A stretch of DNA of 5,721 nt from an uncultured Sulfuricurvum sp. GTDB lineage: Bacteria; Campylobacterota; Campylobacteria; Campylobacterales; Sulfurimonadaceae. Position numbers and translations under genes: made by a program. The notes below the pieces were generated by a model. It was not told the DNA's origin and did no database searches. It saw only the letters and a list, made by a program, of their open reading frames with translations. Where the stretch lies: contig NZ_CALDDG010000024.1 of NCBI RefSeq assembly GCF_937936435.1, positions 1 to 5,721 on the forward strand, in the 5' to 3' direction. This document shows positions 5,668 to 5,721 of the stretch, piece after piece (position 1 is the stretch's first letter; each line of letters opens with the position of its first letter).

Positions 5668-5721
5668 GCGGGAGTAGCTCAGTTGGCTAGAGCGTCAGCC
5701 TTCCAAGCTGAATGTCGCGAG
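5668..5721 (+). tRNA. tRNA-Gly(TCC), 3' part cut by window edge
   Basis: The first 54 bases of a tRNA are present: acceptor 5' strand GCGGGAG (5668-5674), D-arm with GCTC/GAGC (5677-5680 and 5690-5693), anticodon stem TCAGC/GCTGA (5695-5699 and 5707-5711) around the loop CTTCCAA, variable ATGTC, and T-stem 5' strand GCGAG ending exactly at the window end. The anticodon TCC is at 5702-5704, reading GGA and, by wobble, GGG glycine codons. The T-loop, acceptor 3' strand and CCA lie outside the window. Confidence 0.97.

Overview
The window reads as ordinary chromosome of a free-living Campylobacterota (epsilonproteobacterial) species, most likely near Sulfuricurvum or Sulfurimonas. That placement is an inference from moderate GC, AAAGGGG-type ribosome binding sites, a bacterial tRNA-Gly(TCC), and a gene set (periplasmic DsrE-like protein, DUF3108 protein, TPR/glycosyltransferase-like protein) I associate with those genera. 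No mobile element, CRISPR array or phage gene was seen.

Layout. Positions 1-1490 hold a minus-strand gene, cut by the left edge, for a tetratricopeptide-repeat protein fused to a GT-B (glycosyltransferase family 9-like) domain. A short divergent promoter region (about 1491-1605) separates it from a plus-strand, operon-like run of four genes: xth-type AP endonuclease/exonuclease III (1606-2382), an aldo/keto reductase (2404-3255), a small exported protein of unknown function (3291-3692) and an exported DUF3108 protein (3743-4474). The last of these overlaps by 25 bases, tail to tail, a minus-strand Nudix hydrolase (4450-5031). A second divergent region (5032-5165) carries a probable Nudix promoter and a plus-strand hairpin with a T-tract. 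It is followed by a periplasmic DsrE-like protein (5166-5630) and the first 54 bases of tRNA-Gly(TCC), cut by the right edge.

How the genes fit together. Xth repairs abasic sites and oxidised 3' ends, the aldo/keto reductase probably reduces reactive carbonyls, and the Nudix enzyme probably clears damaged or non-canonical nucleotides or acts on RNA ends. A loose stress/housekeeping theme is possible but not proven. The two exported proteins downstream probably belong to the cell envelope and may simply be co-transcribed. The DsrE-like protein has one cysteine, at the position expected for sulfur chemistry in that superfamily, and could belong to periplasmic sulfur metabolism.

Most notable points: the Nudix protein resembles animal NUDT16 over its whole length, not only in the Nudix box; and the convergent overlap plus a plus-strand terminator-like hairpin beyond the Nudix gene suggest that operon read-through may run antisense across that gene.
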